This document shows, in pieces, positions 47,086-55,742 of a stretch of 64,000 nucleotides of DNA. Source of the stretch: Rhodococcus_F sp040656415 (GTDB lineage: Bacteria > Actinomycetota > Actinomycetes > Mycobacteriales > Mycobacteriaceae); the NCBI RefSeq assembly GCF_040656415.1, contig NZ_JBFAMC010000005.1, positions 186,001-250,000 on the forward strand, in the 5' to 3' direction. Within the stretch, counting starts at the first letter, position 1, and each line of letters begins with the position of its first letter. The notes under the pieces were generated by a model that was not told the DNA's origin, searched no databases, and was given only the letters and a program-made list of their open reading frames with translations. A program made the position numbers and the translations under genes.

Positions 47086-47876
47086 CCGGGGCCGAATGTG
47101 CCTTTCGGCGGTTCGGAAACGTCGAAAGGCACATTCACCTCGTCAGGATCTGCCAAGCGGAGCCTGCTCTCGCGGCGTAGATGCACATCGGAAACGTATT
47201 TGCCACCAACGTATCTCGTGTCGGTTGCTTCGATACGAACACCGTTTTGGTCTTCGATACGCAACTTTTCGACCAACAGCGGCGAGCCCGTGGCGATGCC
47301 GAGATGTTCGGCGTCGTTGTCGTCGGCGATGGTTGCGGCGATCGTCCCGCGGGCTTCACTGACGATGATGCCGCGGTCCTCCAGCAACCGGTACAACGAG
47401 TTCGTGCCGAGGTCGTAGTCGAGAACGAAGGAGCAGCGCGGCGACAGAGTCACCTTTTCGAGCGCCACAGGCAGCCCGTCGCACAGGCGAACCCGTACAA
47501 GTCGAACCGCGCGACTGCCCGGAGGCAGAAGCAATTCCGCTGCAGTTTCCGGCGGCAGGTCGACCCAATCCGAAAACAGCACTTCGGAGGTGACCACTAC
47601 GCCCCGTTTCGCCATCTCATCGGTGAACGAACGTAGGATCCCTACCTTCCGACCAGTTTCGTTGCCGGAGGCGTAGGTGCCACTACCGGGAACTCGATAG
47701 AGGAGTCCTTCGGCCTCGAGCGACTTGACCGCCTGGCGGGCCGTCATCCGGCTCACGCCGAACTTCTTCGAGAGTTCGGATTCACTAGGCAGGGGGTCAC
47801 CGGCGCCGGCACAGCCCAACCGGCGCCGCAGCTCGTCTGCAATTTCCAAATAGCGAGGCGGTCGCACCCGTTTCAT
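47082..47876 (-). CDS. GntR family regulator, HutC subfamily
   Basis: A 264-aa regulator with winged helix (SESELSKKFGVSRMTARQAVKSLE, residues 31-54) and a C-terminal UTRA ligand domain (about 90-255). Start ATG follows GGGAGGGG. It is divergent from a sugar ABC importer, which it most likely represses. The stop shares four bases with the cmrA stop on the other strand, and a 13-base inverted repeat spans the last codons (see the 47095 hairpin). HutC-type sites of form GT-N-TA-N-AC exist in the divergent gap. Confidence 0.9.
   Translation of the reverse strand: MKRVRPPRYLEIADELRRRLGCAGAGDPLPSESELSKKFGVSRMTARQAVKSLEAEGLLYRVPGSGTYASGNETGRKVGILRSFTDEMAKRGVVVTSEVLFSDWVDLPPETAAELLLPPGSRAVRLVRVRLCDGLPVALEKVTLSPRCSFVLDYDLGTNSLYRLLEDRGIIVSEARGTIAATIADDNDAEHLGIATGSPLLVEKLRIEDQNGVRIEATDTRYVGGKYVSDVHLRRESRLRLADPDEVNVPFDVSEPPKGTFGPG
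47095..47135. terminator. Bidirectional hairpin inside the end of the GntR gene
   Basis: AATGTGCCTTTCG (47095-47107) and CGAAAGGCACATT (47123-47135) are perfect inverted copies with a 15-base loop, ten bases past the cmrA stop. The sequence is also the C-terminal coding part of the GntR gene. It could end cmrA transcripts. Confidence 0.6.
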
Positions 47877-48032
47877 CCACCCACCCCTCCCTCGAGACCC
47901 AGATCATGGTTATCCGGACAGCTCTTGCCGCTGCCGATTCCCTGGTATGAAACCGCCGTCGGAATCCACCGGTGTCCTGCGGTTATCGAAAAGTCATTGG
48001 GCTGGACCTATTCCGATTCTTTACGCGAGGAT

Positions 48033-48040
48033 GTGTATAC
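48033..48040. promoter_or_regulatory. HutC-type operator half next to a -35 box
   Basis: GTGTATAC fits the GT-N-TA-N-AC pattern of HutC-class GntR operators and is followed at once by TTGACA (48042-48047), a consensus -35. No good -10 is seen at 17 bases. Further candidate repeats lie near 48057-48070 and 48090-48101. Confidence 0.5.
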
Positions 48041-48159
48041 CTTGACAAGAACACGTGTGACGGTCAACACTCCTTCCGGCTATACAGCTAGCCAACTGGC
48101 TTGGTTCTCTCGGTCGGGCTCCGCCCGGCTCATATGCGCCTCACGAAGGAGAGCGAATT

Positions 48160-49239
48160 ATGCGTCTACACAAGAAGTTGTCGGTGCTCGCTGCGGCAGC
48201 TGCGACCATCCCTCTGCTCGCAGCCTGCGGTTCGAGCGGAGCTTCCAGCGACCAGAAAACGGTTGCGCTCCTGCTGCCTGAGACGAAAACGGCCCGATAC
48301 GAGAGCAAAGACCGTCCGGCATTCACCGAGAAGTTCGAAGAGCTGTGCAGTGACTGCGAGTTGCTGTACTACAACGCCGACCAGGACCCGTCGAAGCAAC
48401 AGCAACAGGTCGAGGCTGCCATCACCCAGGGTGCGTCGGTTCTCGTGCTCGACCCGGTCGACGGCAAGTCAGCTTCCTCGTTGGCCAATCGCGCCAATCA
48501 GGCTGGCGTCAAAGTAATCTCGTATGACCGCATGATCAGCGACGCTCCGGTTGACTACTTCGTCTCCACCGAAAACGAGAAGGTCGGTGAGATGCAGGCA
48601 CAGGCGCTGCTCGACGCGTTGAGCTCCATCCCTAACCCTCGCATCGTCATGATCAACGGCTCGCCCCAGGACTCGAACGCCGGAGACTTCAAGGCCGGCG
48701 CGCACAACGTGTTCGACGCCAGCGGAGTCGAGATCGTCGCCGAATACGACACCCCGGACTGGAGCCCGGACAAGGCCCAGACGCAAATGGAACAGGCGAT
48801 CGCGAAGGTAGGCAAGGACGGTTTCGATGCTGTCTACGCCGCCAACGATGGCACCGCGGGCGGTGCCATCGCCGCTCTGAAGGCGGCCGGCATCGACCCG
48901 GCCACCAAGCCGGTCACCGGTCAGGACGCAGAGCTGTCCGGAGTGCAGCGCGTCGTCGCGGGCGAACAGTTCATGACCGTCTACAAGAAGATCACGCCGC
49001 AAGCCGAGGTCGCCGCCGAACTCGCCGCCGCGCTGGCACAGGGCCAGGAGCCGCCGGCCGGGCTCGTCAACGCCTCGATCGACAACGGTGCGGGATCGAT
49101 CCCCGCCGCCTACACCCCGATGGTTGCGATCACCAAGGACGTCGTCGCCACGGAGATCATCGACGACGGCTGGTGGAGCGAGTCGGACATCTGCACCGAC
49201 TTCTACGCCCAGGCGTGTGAAGCCGCAGGAATCAACTGA
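48160..49239 (+). CDS. Sugar ABC transporter substrate-binding lipoprotein (XylF-like)
   Basis: A 359-aa exported binding protein. Lipobox LLAAC gives Cys23 after an N-terminal signal. The type I fold matches the XylF/rhizopine-binding group (KTARYESKDRPAFTEKFEE, then LLYYNADQDPSKQQQQVEAAITQGASVLVLDPVDG). ATG lies after AAGGAGAGCGA. It heads a three-gene importer with the GntR regulator upstream on the other strand. Xylose is the closest-family sugar, but the actual pentose, polyol or inositol cannot be read. Confidence 0.9.
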   Translation: MRLHKKLSVLAAAAATIPLLAACGSSGASSDQKTVALLLPETKTARYESKDRPAFTEKFEELCSDCELLYYNADQDPSKQQQQVEAAITQGASVLVLDPVDGKSASSLANRANQAGVKVISYDRMISDAPVDYFVSTENEKVGEMQAQALLDALSSIPNPRIVMINGSPQDSNAGDFKAGAHNVFDASGVEIVAEYDTPDWSPDKAQTQMEQAIAKVGKDGFDAVYAANDGTAGGAIAALKAAGIDPATKPVTGQDAELSGVQRVVAGEQFMTVYKKITPQAEVAAELAAALAQGQEPPAGLVNASIDNGAGSIPAAYTPMVAITKDVVATEIIDDGWWSESDICTDFYAQACEAAGIN

Positions 49240-49393
49240 TCGAAAACCGGTAAACCAATCCGGTTGTCGCGAACTCGCAGCCGGACAGCGCAGATGTCAC
49301 AAGCGTCCGCCTGATCCGGCTGCCCGTTCGCGCCGAGAGAGGAACGAACCACATGCATCACCACGCCATGCCGCCCGACCAGGGGTCTGCATC

Positions 49394-50212
49394 ATGACTG
49401 TCACCACCGAAGGCCCCAGCGCCGCCTACACCCGGACCAACCAGCCATTGCTGTCGCTGAAGGGAATCTCGAAGTCGTTCGGCCAGGTGCAAGCCCTGAC
49501 AAACGTGGACTTCGAGGTCCACCCCGGCGAAGTAGTTGCCCTGGTGGGCGACAACGGAGCGGGCAAGTCGACCTTGATCAAAGTGATGTCCGGCGTCGGC
49601 CCGCCCGACTCCGGGGAGATCTCCTTCGAAGGCAAGCCCGTTCGCATCGCCAGCCCACACGACTCGGCTGAACTCGACATCGCTGTCGTCTACCAGGATC
49701 TCGCCCTGTGCGACAACCTCGATGTCGTCGCGAACCTGTTCCTCGGCCGCGAGGAAGTCGGCAAGGCAGGGTTCCCACTCGATGAGATCACGATGGAACG
49801 TCGCTCCCGGGAGCTGCTCGACATCCTGGCCGTGCGGACCCTGCGGTCGGTCCGCTCGGAGGTCGGGGGTCTCTCAGGCGGCCAACGCCAAACCGTGGCC
49901 ATCGCACGCGCAATGCTCGGCAACCCGAAGGTGGTGTTGCTGGACGAACCCACCGCCGCACTCGGCGTCGCGCAGACCGAGCAGGTCCTCGCTCTGGTCA
50001 CGCGACTGCGTGAGCGTGGCCTGGGTGTGGTCCTGATCTCTCACAACCTCGCCGACGTCTTCCAGGTCGCCGACCGGATCGCTGTCCTGCGTCTGGGCCG
50101 CAACGCCGGATCCTTCCGCACCGACTCGGTCAGCCGCGAGACGGTCGTCGGCGCCATCACCGGCGCACAGTCCGACAGGCCGTCCACAGAAACCGAGGAG
50201 TCCCACTCGTGA
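49394..50212 (+). CDS. Sugar ABC transporter ATPase, single-domain
   Basis: A 272-aa ATPase: Walker A GDNGAGKST at 52-60, signature LSGGQ at 160-164, Walker B VVLLDEP at 180-186 and a switch His in LISHNL. Most carbohydrate (CUT2) importers use a double ATPase of about 500 residues (RbsA, XylG); this one has a single domain, like FrcA, so it must act as a homodimer. Start ATG at 49394. The stop overlaps the permease start by four bases. Confidence 0.93.
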   Translation: MTVTTEGPSAAYTRTNQPLLSLKGISKSFGQVQALTNVDFEVHPGEVVALVGDNGAGKSTLIKVMSGVGPPDSGEISFEGKPVRIASPHDSAELDIAVVYQDLALCDNLDVVANLFLGREEVGKAGFPLDEITMERRSRELLDILAVRTLRSVRSEVGGLSGGQRQTVAIARAMLGNPKVVLLDEPTAALGVAQTEQVLALVTRLRERGLGVVLISHNLADVFQVADRIAVLRLGRNAGSFRTDSVSRETVVGAITGAQSDRPSTETEESHS

Positions 50213-51444
50213 GCACCCTTCCCGCCCAACGACTCACGGTCGAGCCAGACACTCCGGCGCCACAACCGAAAGCCAAGTTCGACCTGCGGGCTGCCGCCCG
50301 CAAGATCGCCGAAGGAGAACTCGGCTCCGTCCGCGTCCTGCTCGTGCTGATGTTCATCTGGATCGTCTTCTCCATCGCCAACGACCGCTTCCTGTCACCG
50401 GTCAACCTGAGCAACCTGGCGCTGCAGATCGCCGGTATGGGCACCATCGCAGTCGGCGTGGTTCTCGTACTGCTACTCGGCGAGATCGACCTGTCCGTCG
50501 GAGCGGTCAGTGGCCTCGCCGGCGGCATCATGGCCACAACCTCGGTGCTGCGTGGATGGCCGGCGTGGATGGCGATCCTCGCCGCTCTCGCGGCCGGGGC
50601 GGTGATCGGTCTCGTACAGGGCACGATCGCCACCCGCCTGCAGATCCCATCGTTCGTGATCACCCTCGCCGGCTTACTCGCCTGGCAGGGTGCCCTACTC
50701 GCCGTGCTGGGATCCAACGGAACCGTCAACATCACCGATCCCGCCATCCTCGCACTGGCAGGTACGTTCTTGAGTCCCGCAGTCGGATGGGGCCTGGCCG
50801 CGCTGTCGATCGCCGTCATCGCAGGCGGTGAACTGCTGCAACGCCGGCGCCGCAGCGCACAGAACCTCGAAGTCGAGCGCGCTGTCATGCTGGTGGTTCG
50901 CGTGGGCTCCATCGGGGCCGCCATCGTCGCGGGCACCGCCGTGCTGGGTTCGGACCGTGGCGTGCCCCTTTCACTGCTGATCCTGATCGGACTTGTACTC
51001 CTGGTCCACGGATTGCTCCGGTGGTCGGCCTTCGGACGCCATGTGTACGCGGTCGGCGGAAACGCCGAAGCCGCCCTCCGCGCGGGCATCCGGGTGAACC
51101 GCGTCCGCATCTTGGTGTTCATGCTTGCCTCCACCATGGCGGCGGCGGGCGGCATCCTTCTCGCCTCTCGACTCATGGCCGTCAACCAGAACTCCGGTGC
51201 GAGCGACCTGCTCCTGCTGACGATCGCGAGCGCGGTCATCGGAGGCGTCAGCCTGTTCGGCGGGCGCGGAACGGTCTGGGCGGCACTGCTCGGCGCAGTG
51301 GTCATAGGCTCCATCTCAAACGGAATGGACCTGCTCGCGCTGGATTCCTCGGTAAAGTTCATGGTTACCGGCGCCGTTTTGGTTACGGCGGTCTCCTTCG
51401 ACGCAATCACGAGGGGGCGCCGAAGGGCGCACGGTCGGCTCTGA
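50209..51444 (+). CDS. Sugar ABC transporter permease (XylH-like)
   Basis: A 411-aa CUT2 permease with about 10-12 helices. EIDLSVGAVSGLAGGIMA at about 94-111 is the BPD_transp_2 signature; the helix AVNQNSGASDLLLLTIASAVIGGVSLFGG near 326-355 is also typical. A 40-residue soluble N-terminus precedes the first helix, longer than most. GTG start at 50209 overlaps the ATPase gene. A strong terminator follows the stop. Confidence 0.92.
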   Translation: MSTLPAQRLTVEPDTPAPQPKAKFDLRAAARKIAEGELGSVRVLLVLMFIWIVFSIANDRFLSPVNLSNLALQIAGMGTIAVGVVLVLLLGEIDLSVGAVSGLAGGIMATTSVLRGWPAWMAILAALAAGAVIGLVQGTIATRLQIPSFVITLAGLLAWQGALLAVLGSNGTVNITDPAILALAGTFLSPAVGWGLAALSIAVIAGGELLQRRRRSAQNLEVERAVMLVVRVGSIGAAIVAGTAVLGSDRGVPLSLLILIGLVLLVHGLLRWSAFGRHVYAVGGNAEAALRAGIRVNRVRILVFMLASTMAAAGGILLASRLMAVNQNSGASDLLLLTIASAVIGGVSLFGGRGTVWAALLGAVVIGSISNGMDLLALDSSVKFMVTGAVLVTAVSFDAITRGRRRAHGRL

Positions 51445-51460
51445 GTTCACACCGCACTGG

Positions 51461-51509
51461 CATTGCCGCACAGTGGTACACGTACGTACCGCTGTGCGGC
51501 AATGTTTTT
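51461..51509 (+). terminator. Rho-independent terminator of the sugar importer
   Basis: A 19-base stem begins CATTGCCGCACAG and ends CTGTGCGGCAATG (one G-T pair) and is followed by TTTTT. The stem is perfect enough to work both ways. Confidence 0.9.
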
Positions 51510-51608
51510 CGCAGCCACACCGGGAACGATCCACCAAGAAGTCTCGCTCCCGATTGCGAATACCGCGAGAAATTGTCTACCGCAGATTCGTTCCGCTACC
51601 GACGTGAC

Positions 51609-51614
51609 TACTGT
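51609..51614 (+). promoter_or_regulatory. -10 box for a leaderless orn transcript
   Basis: TACTGT followed by seven bases (GTTCCTA) and the GTG start at 51622. Confidence 0.55.
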
Positions 51615-51621
51615 GTTCCTA

Positions 51622-52221
51622 GTGCAGGACAAACTAGTGTGGATCGACTGTGAAATGACCGGCCTTCGGCTCGGTTCCGACAAGCTGATCGAGATCGCGG
51701 CTCTGGTCACGGACAGCGAACTGAATGTGCTGGGTGAAGGTGTCGACATCGTCATCCACGCCGACGACGAAGCTCTTGCCGCCATGCCTGACGTGGTGGC
51801 CAAGATGCACGAAAACTCTGGACTGACCGAGGAGGTTCGGAAGTCCACGGTCACCCTCGCCGAGGCCGAGCAGCAGGTGCTCGCCTATATCCGCAAACAC
51901 GTACCGGTGGCAGGTACCGCGCCCCTCGCAGGCAACTCGATCGCGACGGACCGAGGGTTCATCACTCGTGACATGCCAGACCTCGACAACCACCTTCACT
52001 ACCGGATGATCGACGTCAGCTCCATCAAGGAACTGTGCCGTCGCTGGTATCCGCGGATTTACTTCGGCCAGCCCGAGAAAGGACTCGCTCATCGCGCCTT
52101 GGCCGATATCCAAGAGTCGATCCGCGAACTGAAGTACTATCGAAAGACCGCCTTCGTTGCCGATCCTGGTCCGTCTACCAGCGACATTGCCACCATCGTC
52201 GAGGAACTCGGACCCGCCTGA
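51622..52221 (+). CDS. orn: Oligoribonuclease
   Basis: A 199-aa DEDDh 3'-5' exoribonuclease that clears dinucleotides such as pGpG and short RNA ends. First exonuclease motif WIDCEMTGL (residues 8-16), HYRMIDVSS and the C-terminal HRALADIQES with the catalytic His. Start GTG at 51622 gives MQDKLVWIDCEMTG, aligning with M. tuberculosis Orn; a TACTGT box sits seven bases before. Longer in-frame starts (51463, 51613) are rejected. tRNA-His follows, as in M. tuberculosis. Confidence 0.95.
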   Translation: MQDKLVWIDCEMTGLRLGSDKLIEIAALVTDSELNVLGEGVDIVIHADDEALAAMPDVVAKMHENSGLTEEVRKSTVTLAEAEQQVLAYIRKHVPVAGTAPLAGNSIATDRGFITRDMPDLDNHLHYRMIDVSSIKELCRRWYPRIYFGQPEKGLAHRALADIQESIRELKYYRKTAFVADPGPSTSDIATIVEELGPA

Positions 52222-52304
52222 CATAGCGATTGGCTTCTCGGGCACCGAACACGCTAGTATCTTCCTCGCTGAAGTTACCGCCCTGGGCGGTGCCTGAAGC
52301 GCAT

Positions 52305-52378
52305 GGTGAGTGTAGTTCAGTTGGTAGAGCACCAGGTTGTGATCCTGGCTGTCGCGGGTTCGAGTCCCGTCACTCACC
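52305..52378 (+). tRNA. tRNA-His (GTG)
   Basis: Extra G-1 (52305), acceptor GTGAGTG pairs with CACTCAC (52371-52377), C73 at 52378, anticodon GTG in loop TTGTGAT. CCA is not fully encoded. Confidence 0.94.
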
Positions 52379-52386
52379 CAAAGAGA

Positions 52387-52430
52387 GACACCGCCCCACC
52401 TGTGAGAACGCCGGTGGGGCGGTGTCGTTT
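52387..52430 (+). terminator. Rho-independent terminator after tRNA-His
   Basis: GACACCGCCCCACC pairs with GGTGGGGCGGTGTC, a perfect 14-base stem, followed by GTTT. Confidence 0.8.
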
Positions 52431-52544
52431 CCGAGATTCGCGCAACGGGCCGTGCAAGCAAGCGCACGAGCGGAGGACGCGATGAGCGCCGATCAGGACC
52501 TAGGTACCTGCGCGCGACTCGAGCGGCGGTGCGATGATTGGCCG

Positions 52545-52940
52545 ATGCCGAGCTCCCTTATCGAGGTCCGACGTAACTACTCCGAGGCGGAAGAGGTGCA
52601 GCTCATTGATGCTGTCCACGAGGCGTTGGTTGAGGCGTTCAAGATTCCAGAGGAAGACAAGGACGTACGCCTGATCTCGTACGCACCGCACCGGTTCAGC
52701 CATCGACCAGGACTCTCACAGCCAGAGTTCTTCACCCTGGTGTCGATAGATTGCTTCACTGGGCGCTCGACCGATGCCAAGCGCGCACTCTATGCGGCCG
52801 TAGTCGGCCGACTATCCGATCTGGGGATTCCCCGCGACCACATAACGGTCGTTCTCCGCGAGATTCCAACGGAGAACTGGGGCATTCGCGGGGGGCAGGC
52901 AGCCTGCGATGTCAACCTCGGCTTCAACGTAAACGTCTAG
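52545..52940 (+). CDS. Tautomerase family protein
   Basis: A 131-aa protein related to 4-oxalocrotonate tautomerase and MSAD-like enzymes: Met is followed by Pro2, which becomes the catalytic N-terminal proline after Met removal. The double beta-alpha-beta shape is seen in LIEVRRNYSEAEEVQLIDAVHEALVEAF and FTLVSIDCFTGRSTDAKRALYAAVVGRL. The start is ATG 52545; earlier in-frame codons run through the tRNA and are rejected. It is an addition between orn and ldt. Substrate unknown. Confidence 0.8.
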   Translation: MPSSLIEVRRNYSEAEEVQLIDAVHEALVEAFKIPEEDKDVRLISYAPHRFSHRPGLSQPEFFTLVSIDCFTGRSTDAKRALYAAVVGRLSDLGIPRDHITVVLREIPTENWGIRGGQAACDVNLGFNVNV

Positions 52941-52987
52941 CCACCGCGCACTCCCGGCCTCCGGAGTGTCGAAATCCCTTGCGATGC

Positions 52988-53017
52988 AGGGGTTCAAGTC
53001 CCGCCACTACTGCAACC
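52988..53017 (+). other. T-arm-like fragment, possible tRNA remnant
   Basis: AGGGGTTCAAGTCCCGCC looks like the T-arm and part of the acceptor of a tRNA, but no matching 5' half or anticodon arm is found near it. It could be a leftover of an integrated element. Confidence 0.3.
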
Positions 53018-53105
53018 GGGTCATCGGCCGCACGTAGTCGGTGCAATCGCCTGGCCCAGCGAACCTTCCCGCAATGCCAGTTAGTCGACACGGTAACGCC
53101 CCTGC

Positions 53106-54335
53106 TCACGCTTCGGCGTTACCCGCCTTCCACACATCCCACGGGACGTTCCAGTCACCGAGGCCGTCCGTACCCGACAGCGTGCCTCCCACTGTGTTCT
53201 TGACGATCACGATGTCACCACGTTTGGTGTTGTCGTATACCCACTTGGCGTTGGCGGGGCTGAGGTTCAGGCAGCCGTGGCTCACGTTCGTGTAGCCCTG
53301 CTGCGCGACCGACCACGGTGCCGAGTGGAAGAAGATGCCACTGTAGGACATTCGAGTCGCCCAATCGACTGGCGTCCTGTATCCGTCGGCAGAGTTGACC
53401 GGCACACCGTAGGTCGAAGAATCCATGACGAGATGCGAATAGCGCTCTGCGATGATGTAGACGCCGTTGTCGGTTGGTGCGGCGTCCTTGCCCATCGACG
53501 TGGGCATCGTCATGATCACTTCGCCGTTGCGCTCGAAAGTCACCTGCTTGGTGTTGTCGTCCGCCGTGGCGACTACGGCGTCACCGATCGTGAACGAAGT
53601 ACTACCGTCCTCTTGGCCGAACAGCCCGTCACCGAAATCCTGGCCGAACGCAGCGACTGTGACGTCCACAGTAGTTCCAGGCACCCAGAAGTTCTCTGGA
53701 CGCCAGCGCACCTCACGCTTGTTCACCCAGTAGAACGCTCCCTCGACTGGCGGATTCGTCTTCACCGTAATTGCAGCTTCTGCGACCTCACGGTTGGGAA
53801 TGTCCTCGTCGAACTGGACTGCGACGGGTTGACCGATGCCGACGACTTCGCCCTCCCACGGCAACACGTACGGTTTGGTGACATTGCCCGGTGCGCTGGT
53901 GGTGAACACAGACGTCGTGGTCGTCGCGCCACCCAGCCCCTGCGCCGTCGCTTCCAGCCGGTACTGCCTGTCGTAGCCCAGCGGCTCCGTGTTCACCCAG
54001 GACAATCGATCGGCCGCAATCGCGCCGTCCACGAGCTCGCCCTCTGGGTCGATCATGACGACCTGCGACAGGATGCCGTCGACCACCGTGACGGTCACCG
54101 GTTCGGCGGGCGAAATTCCCACGGCACCGTCTTCTGCCGACAGCGCCAACTTGGCCTTGAAGAGTTCGGTCGCCGGGTTGGAGTTGATCGGCGCCCGTCC
54201 GTCCGACGTGGCACTGCCGGCACCGGGGAGGGTGCACCCAGCGATCGACAGAGCTGATACGAGTGATGCTGCCACAATTGTCGCCGTCTTCGAGACCGAC
54301 CCCACCGCTTGCCTGCGCCTGTGCTCAGCACTCAT
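53106..54335 (-). CDS. L,D-transpeptidase, LdtMt2-type lipoprotein
   Basis: A 409-aa exported enzyme that makes 3-3 crosslinks in peptidoglycan. Lipobox SIAGC (Cys34); two immunoglobulin-like domains (about 60-240); YkuD catalytic domain with HSAPW (around His336) and SHGC (Cys355). The domain order, length and Cys position match M. tuberculosis LdtMt2 (Rv2518c). Start ATG at 54335. It is the main resistance-relevant crosslinking enzyme class in this lineage. Same synteny: next to tRNA-Lys and the DUF3618 gene. Confidence 0.92.
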   Translation of the reverse strand: MSAEHRRRQAVGSVSKTATIVAASLVSALSIAGCTLPGAGSATSDGRAPINSNPATELFKAKLALSAEDGAVGISPAEPVTVTVVDGILSQVVMIDPEGELVDGAIAADRLSWVNTEPLGYDRQYRLEATAQGLGGATTTTSVFTTSAPGNVTKPYVLPWEGEVVGIGQPVAVQFDEDIPNREVAEAAITVKTNPPVEGAFYWVNKREVRWRPENFWVPGTTVDVTVAAFGQDFGDGLFGQEDGSTSFTIGDAVVATADDNTKQVTFERNGEVIMTMPTSMGKDAAPTDNGVYIIAERYSHLVMDSSTYGVPVNSADGYRTPVDWATRMSYSGIFFHSAPWSVAQQGYTNVSHGCLNLSPANAKWVYDNTKRGDIVIVKNTVGGTLSGTDGLGDWNVPWDVWKAGNAEA

Positions 54336-54622
54336 AGAACACCCCGTTCACGTCCTTGCTCCGGATTCACGCTCACGCCGGCAAGTCCTTCGCCTGTGCA
54401 GCAGGAATCCATACGTCGAGCCCGTGTGGATTCTTATGATGCCAGCTGCCGGAAGCCGGTTTCCCAACAACCGTTCGAGCAGCCAATAACGTTCGAATAT
54501 CAATCGTGACCAGCAATGCCGTCGTTCCCGGTAGGAGAAGGATTCCTCGTCCAGCGGACCTGCAACCTGGCGATTTGCATTCCCGAGAAGCGAACCGCTA
54601 GTGTTTTGTCTCGCAAGAGCGA

Positions 54623-54695
54623 GCGCCTATAGCTCAGCTGGTAGAGCAAGTGACTCTTAATCACTGGGTCCGGGGTTCGAGTCCCTGTGGGCGCA
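54623..54695 (+). tRNA. tRNA-Lys (CTT)
   Basis: Acceptor GCGCCTA pairs with TGGGCGC; D-arm GCTC/GAGC; anticodon CTT in loop CTCTTAA; T-arm CGGGGTTCGAGTCCCTG. CCA is not encoded. Confidence 0.95.
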
Positions 54696-54704
54696 CTTGC
54701 AGGT

Positions 54705-54746
54705 AGACCCCCATTTCTTTGCAAAGAATGGGGGTCTTTCTCTTTG
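54705..54746 (+). terminator. Rho-independent terminator after tRNA-Lys
   Basis: AGACCCCCATT pairs with AATGGGGGTCT around CTTTGCAAAG, followed by TTCTCTTT. Confidence 0.85.
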
Positions 54747-54795
54747 CTACCTACCTCGGTGCAGGCGGCGGTTTCGCGGATGAACGAAGATGCGG

Positions 54796-54831
54796 CTGGG
54801 ATGTGAAGTTGCTGCGAACTTCACATCCCAG
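54796..54831 (-). terminator. Terminator-like hairpin after the DUF3618 gene
   Basis: CTGGGATGTGAAGTT and AACTTCACATCCCAG form a perfect 15-base stem with loop GCTGCG, 17 bases past the stop codon on the minus strand. Confidence 0.7.
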
Positions 54832-54848
54832 TAGCCGTCCGAGCGCCG

Positions 54849-55070
54849 TCAGCGAAACGCTTTGCGAAGCACCAGGAGTCCCACGACCGCGCCGGCGGCA
54901 ATCAGGCTGTATTTGACTGCCGGCTCATTCAGCTTCGCGAGCACAGTCCGCTTGGTGTTCTCCACGAGAACCTTCGGATTGGTGCGGACCGCCAATTCGT
55001 CGAGAGTGCTCGCGAGCTGATTACGTGCGTTCTCTATCTCACGCTCGATGCTCTCGGTGTCCCTGGGCAC
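54849..55070 (-). CDS. DUF3618 family small membrane protein
   Basis: A 73-aa protein: amphipathic helix with the DUF3618 motif (ESIEREIENARNQLASTLDELAVRTNPK, residues about 6-33) followed by one membrane helix and a short basic tail (RKAFR). GTG at 55070 has GGAGG five bases upstream, so I reject the longer ATG at 55142. Same position and length as Rv2520c. Function unknown; such proteins may bind or shape the inner membrane surface. Confidence 0.85.
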   Translation of the reverse strand: MPRDTESIEREIENARNQLASTLDELAVRTNPKVLVENTKRTVLAKLNEPAVKYSLIAAGAVVGLLVLRKAFR

Positions 55071-55215
55071 GTATCCTCCAACTTGTTCGACTGTTCGATC
55101 AGCGAGAACGACGCTACCGCGACGGTCCCACACTTCCGTCAACGGTAGACGAGAACGACGAAGGCGCGACTACGTCTCCCCCAATCGCACTCGGCTCACG
55201 TTCATCCGCCTTCGG

Positions 55216-55221
55216 TAGCCT
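55216..55221 (+). promoter_or_regulatory. -10 box for a leaderless bcp transcript
   Basis: TAGCCT followed by eight bases and the GTG start at 55230. Confidence 0.5.
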
Positions 55222-55229
55222 GACTTGCC

Positions 55230-55703
55230 GTGACGGATAACAGCAGACTCAGCCCCGGAGAAACCGCCCCGGCCTTCACTTTGCCCGACGCCGACGGCAA
55301 CGACGTATCACTGGCCGACTACCGTGGACGCAAGGTAATCGTGTACTTCTACCCTGCCGCCGGCACTCCGGGTTGCACCAAACAGGCGTGCGACTTCCGC
55401 GACAACCTCGCCGCCCTCGGCGGCGCCGGCCTGGACGTGATCGGCATCTCCCCCGACAAGCCCGCCAAGCTGGCAAAGTTCCGCGACGCCGAGCAGCTGA
55501 GGTTCCCGCTGCTGTCCGATCCCGAGAAGGCAACGCTAGAGGCCTGGGGCGCGTTCGGCGAGAAGAAGATGTACGGCAAGACCGTGAGGGGCGTCATCCG
55601 CTCTACATTCGTGGTCGACGAAGAGGGAAAGATCGAGGTCGCCCAGTACAACGTCCGCGCTACCGGCCACGTCGCAAAGTTGCGTCGGGATCTGTCGGTC
55701 TGA
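55230..55703 (+). CDS. bcp: Peroxiredoxin Bcp/PrxQ
   Basis: Thiol peroxidase (157 aa) removing hydroperoxides. Peroxidatic Cys49 in AGTPGCT and resolving Cys54 (five residues later) mark the alpha-type PrxQ group. Start is GTG at 55230 with TAGCCT eight bases before it and no ribosome-binding site. Equivalent to Rv2521. It converges with the arsenic operon. Reductant is likely thioredoxin or mycothiol-linked. Confidence 0.93.
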   Translation: MTDNSRLSPGETAPAFTLPDADGNDVSLADYRGRKVIVYFYPAAGTPGCTKQACDFRDNLAALGGAGLDVIGISPDKPAKLAKFRDAEQLRFPLLSDPEKATLEAWGAFGEKKMYGKTVRGVIRSTFVVDEEGKIEVAQYNVRATGHVAKLRRDLSV

Positions 55704-55742
55704 ATCGTCGAGGTGCGCCGTGGACCTATTCGTCGACGTCGG

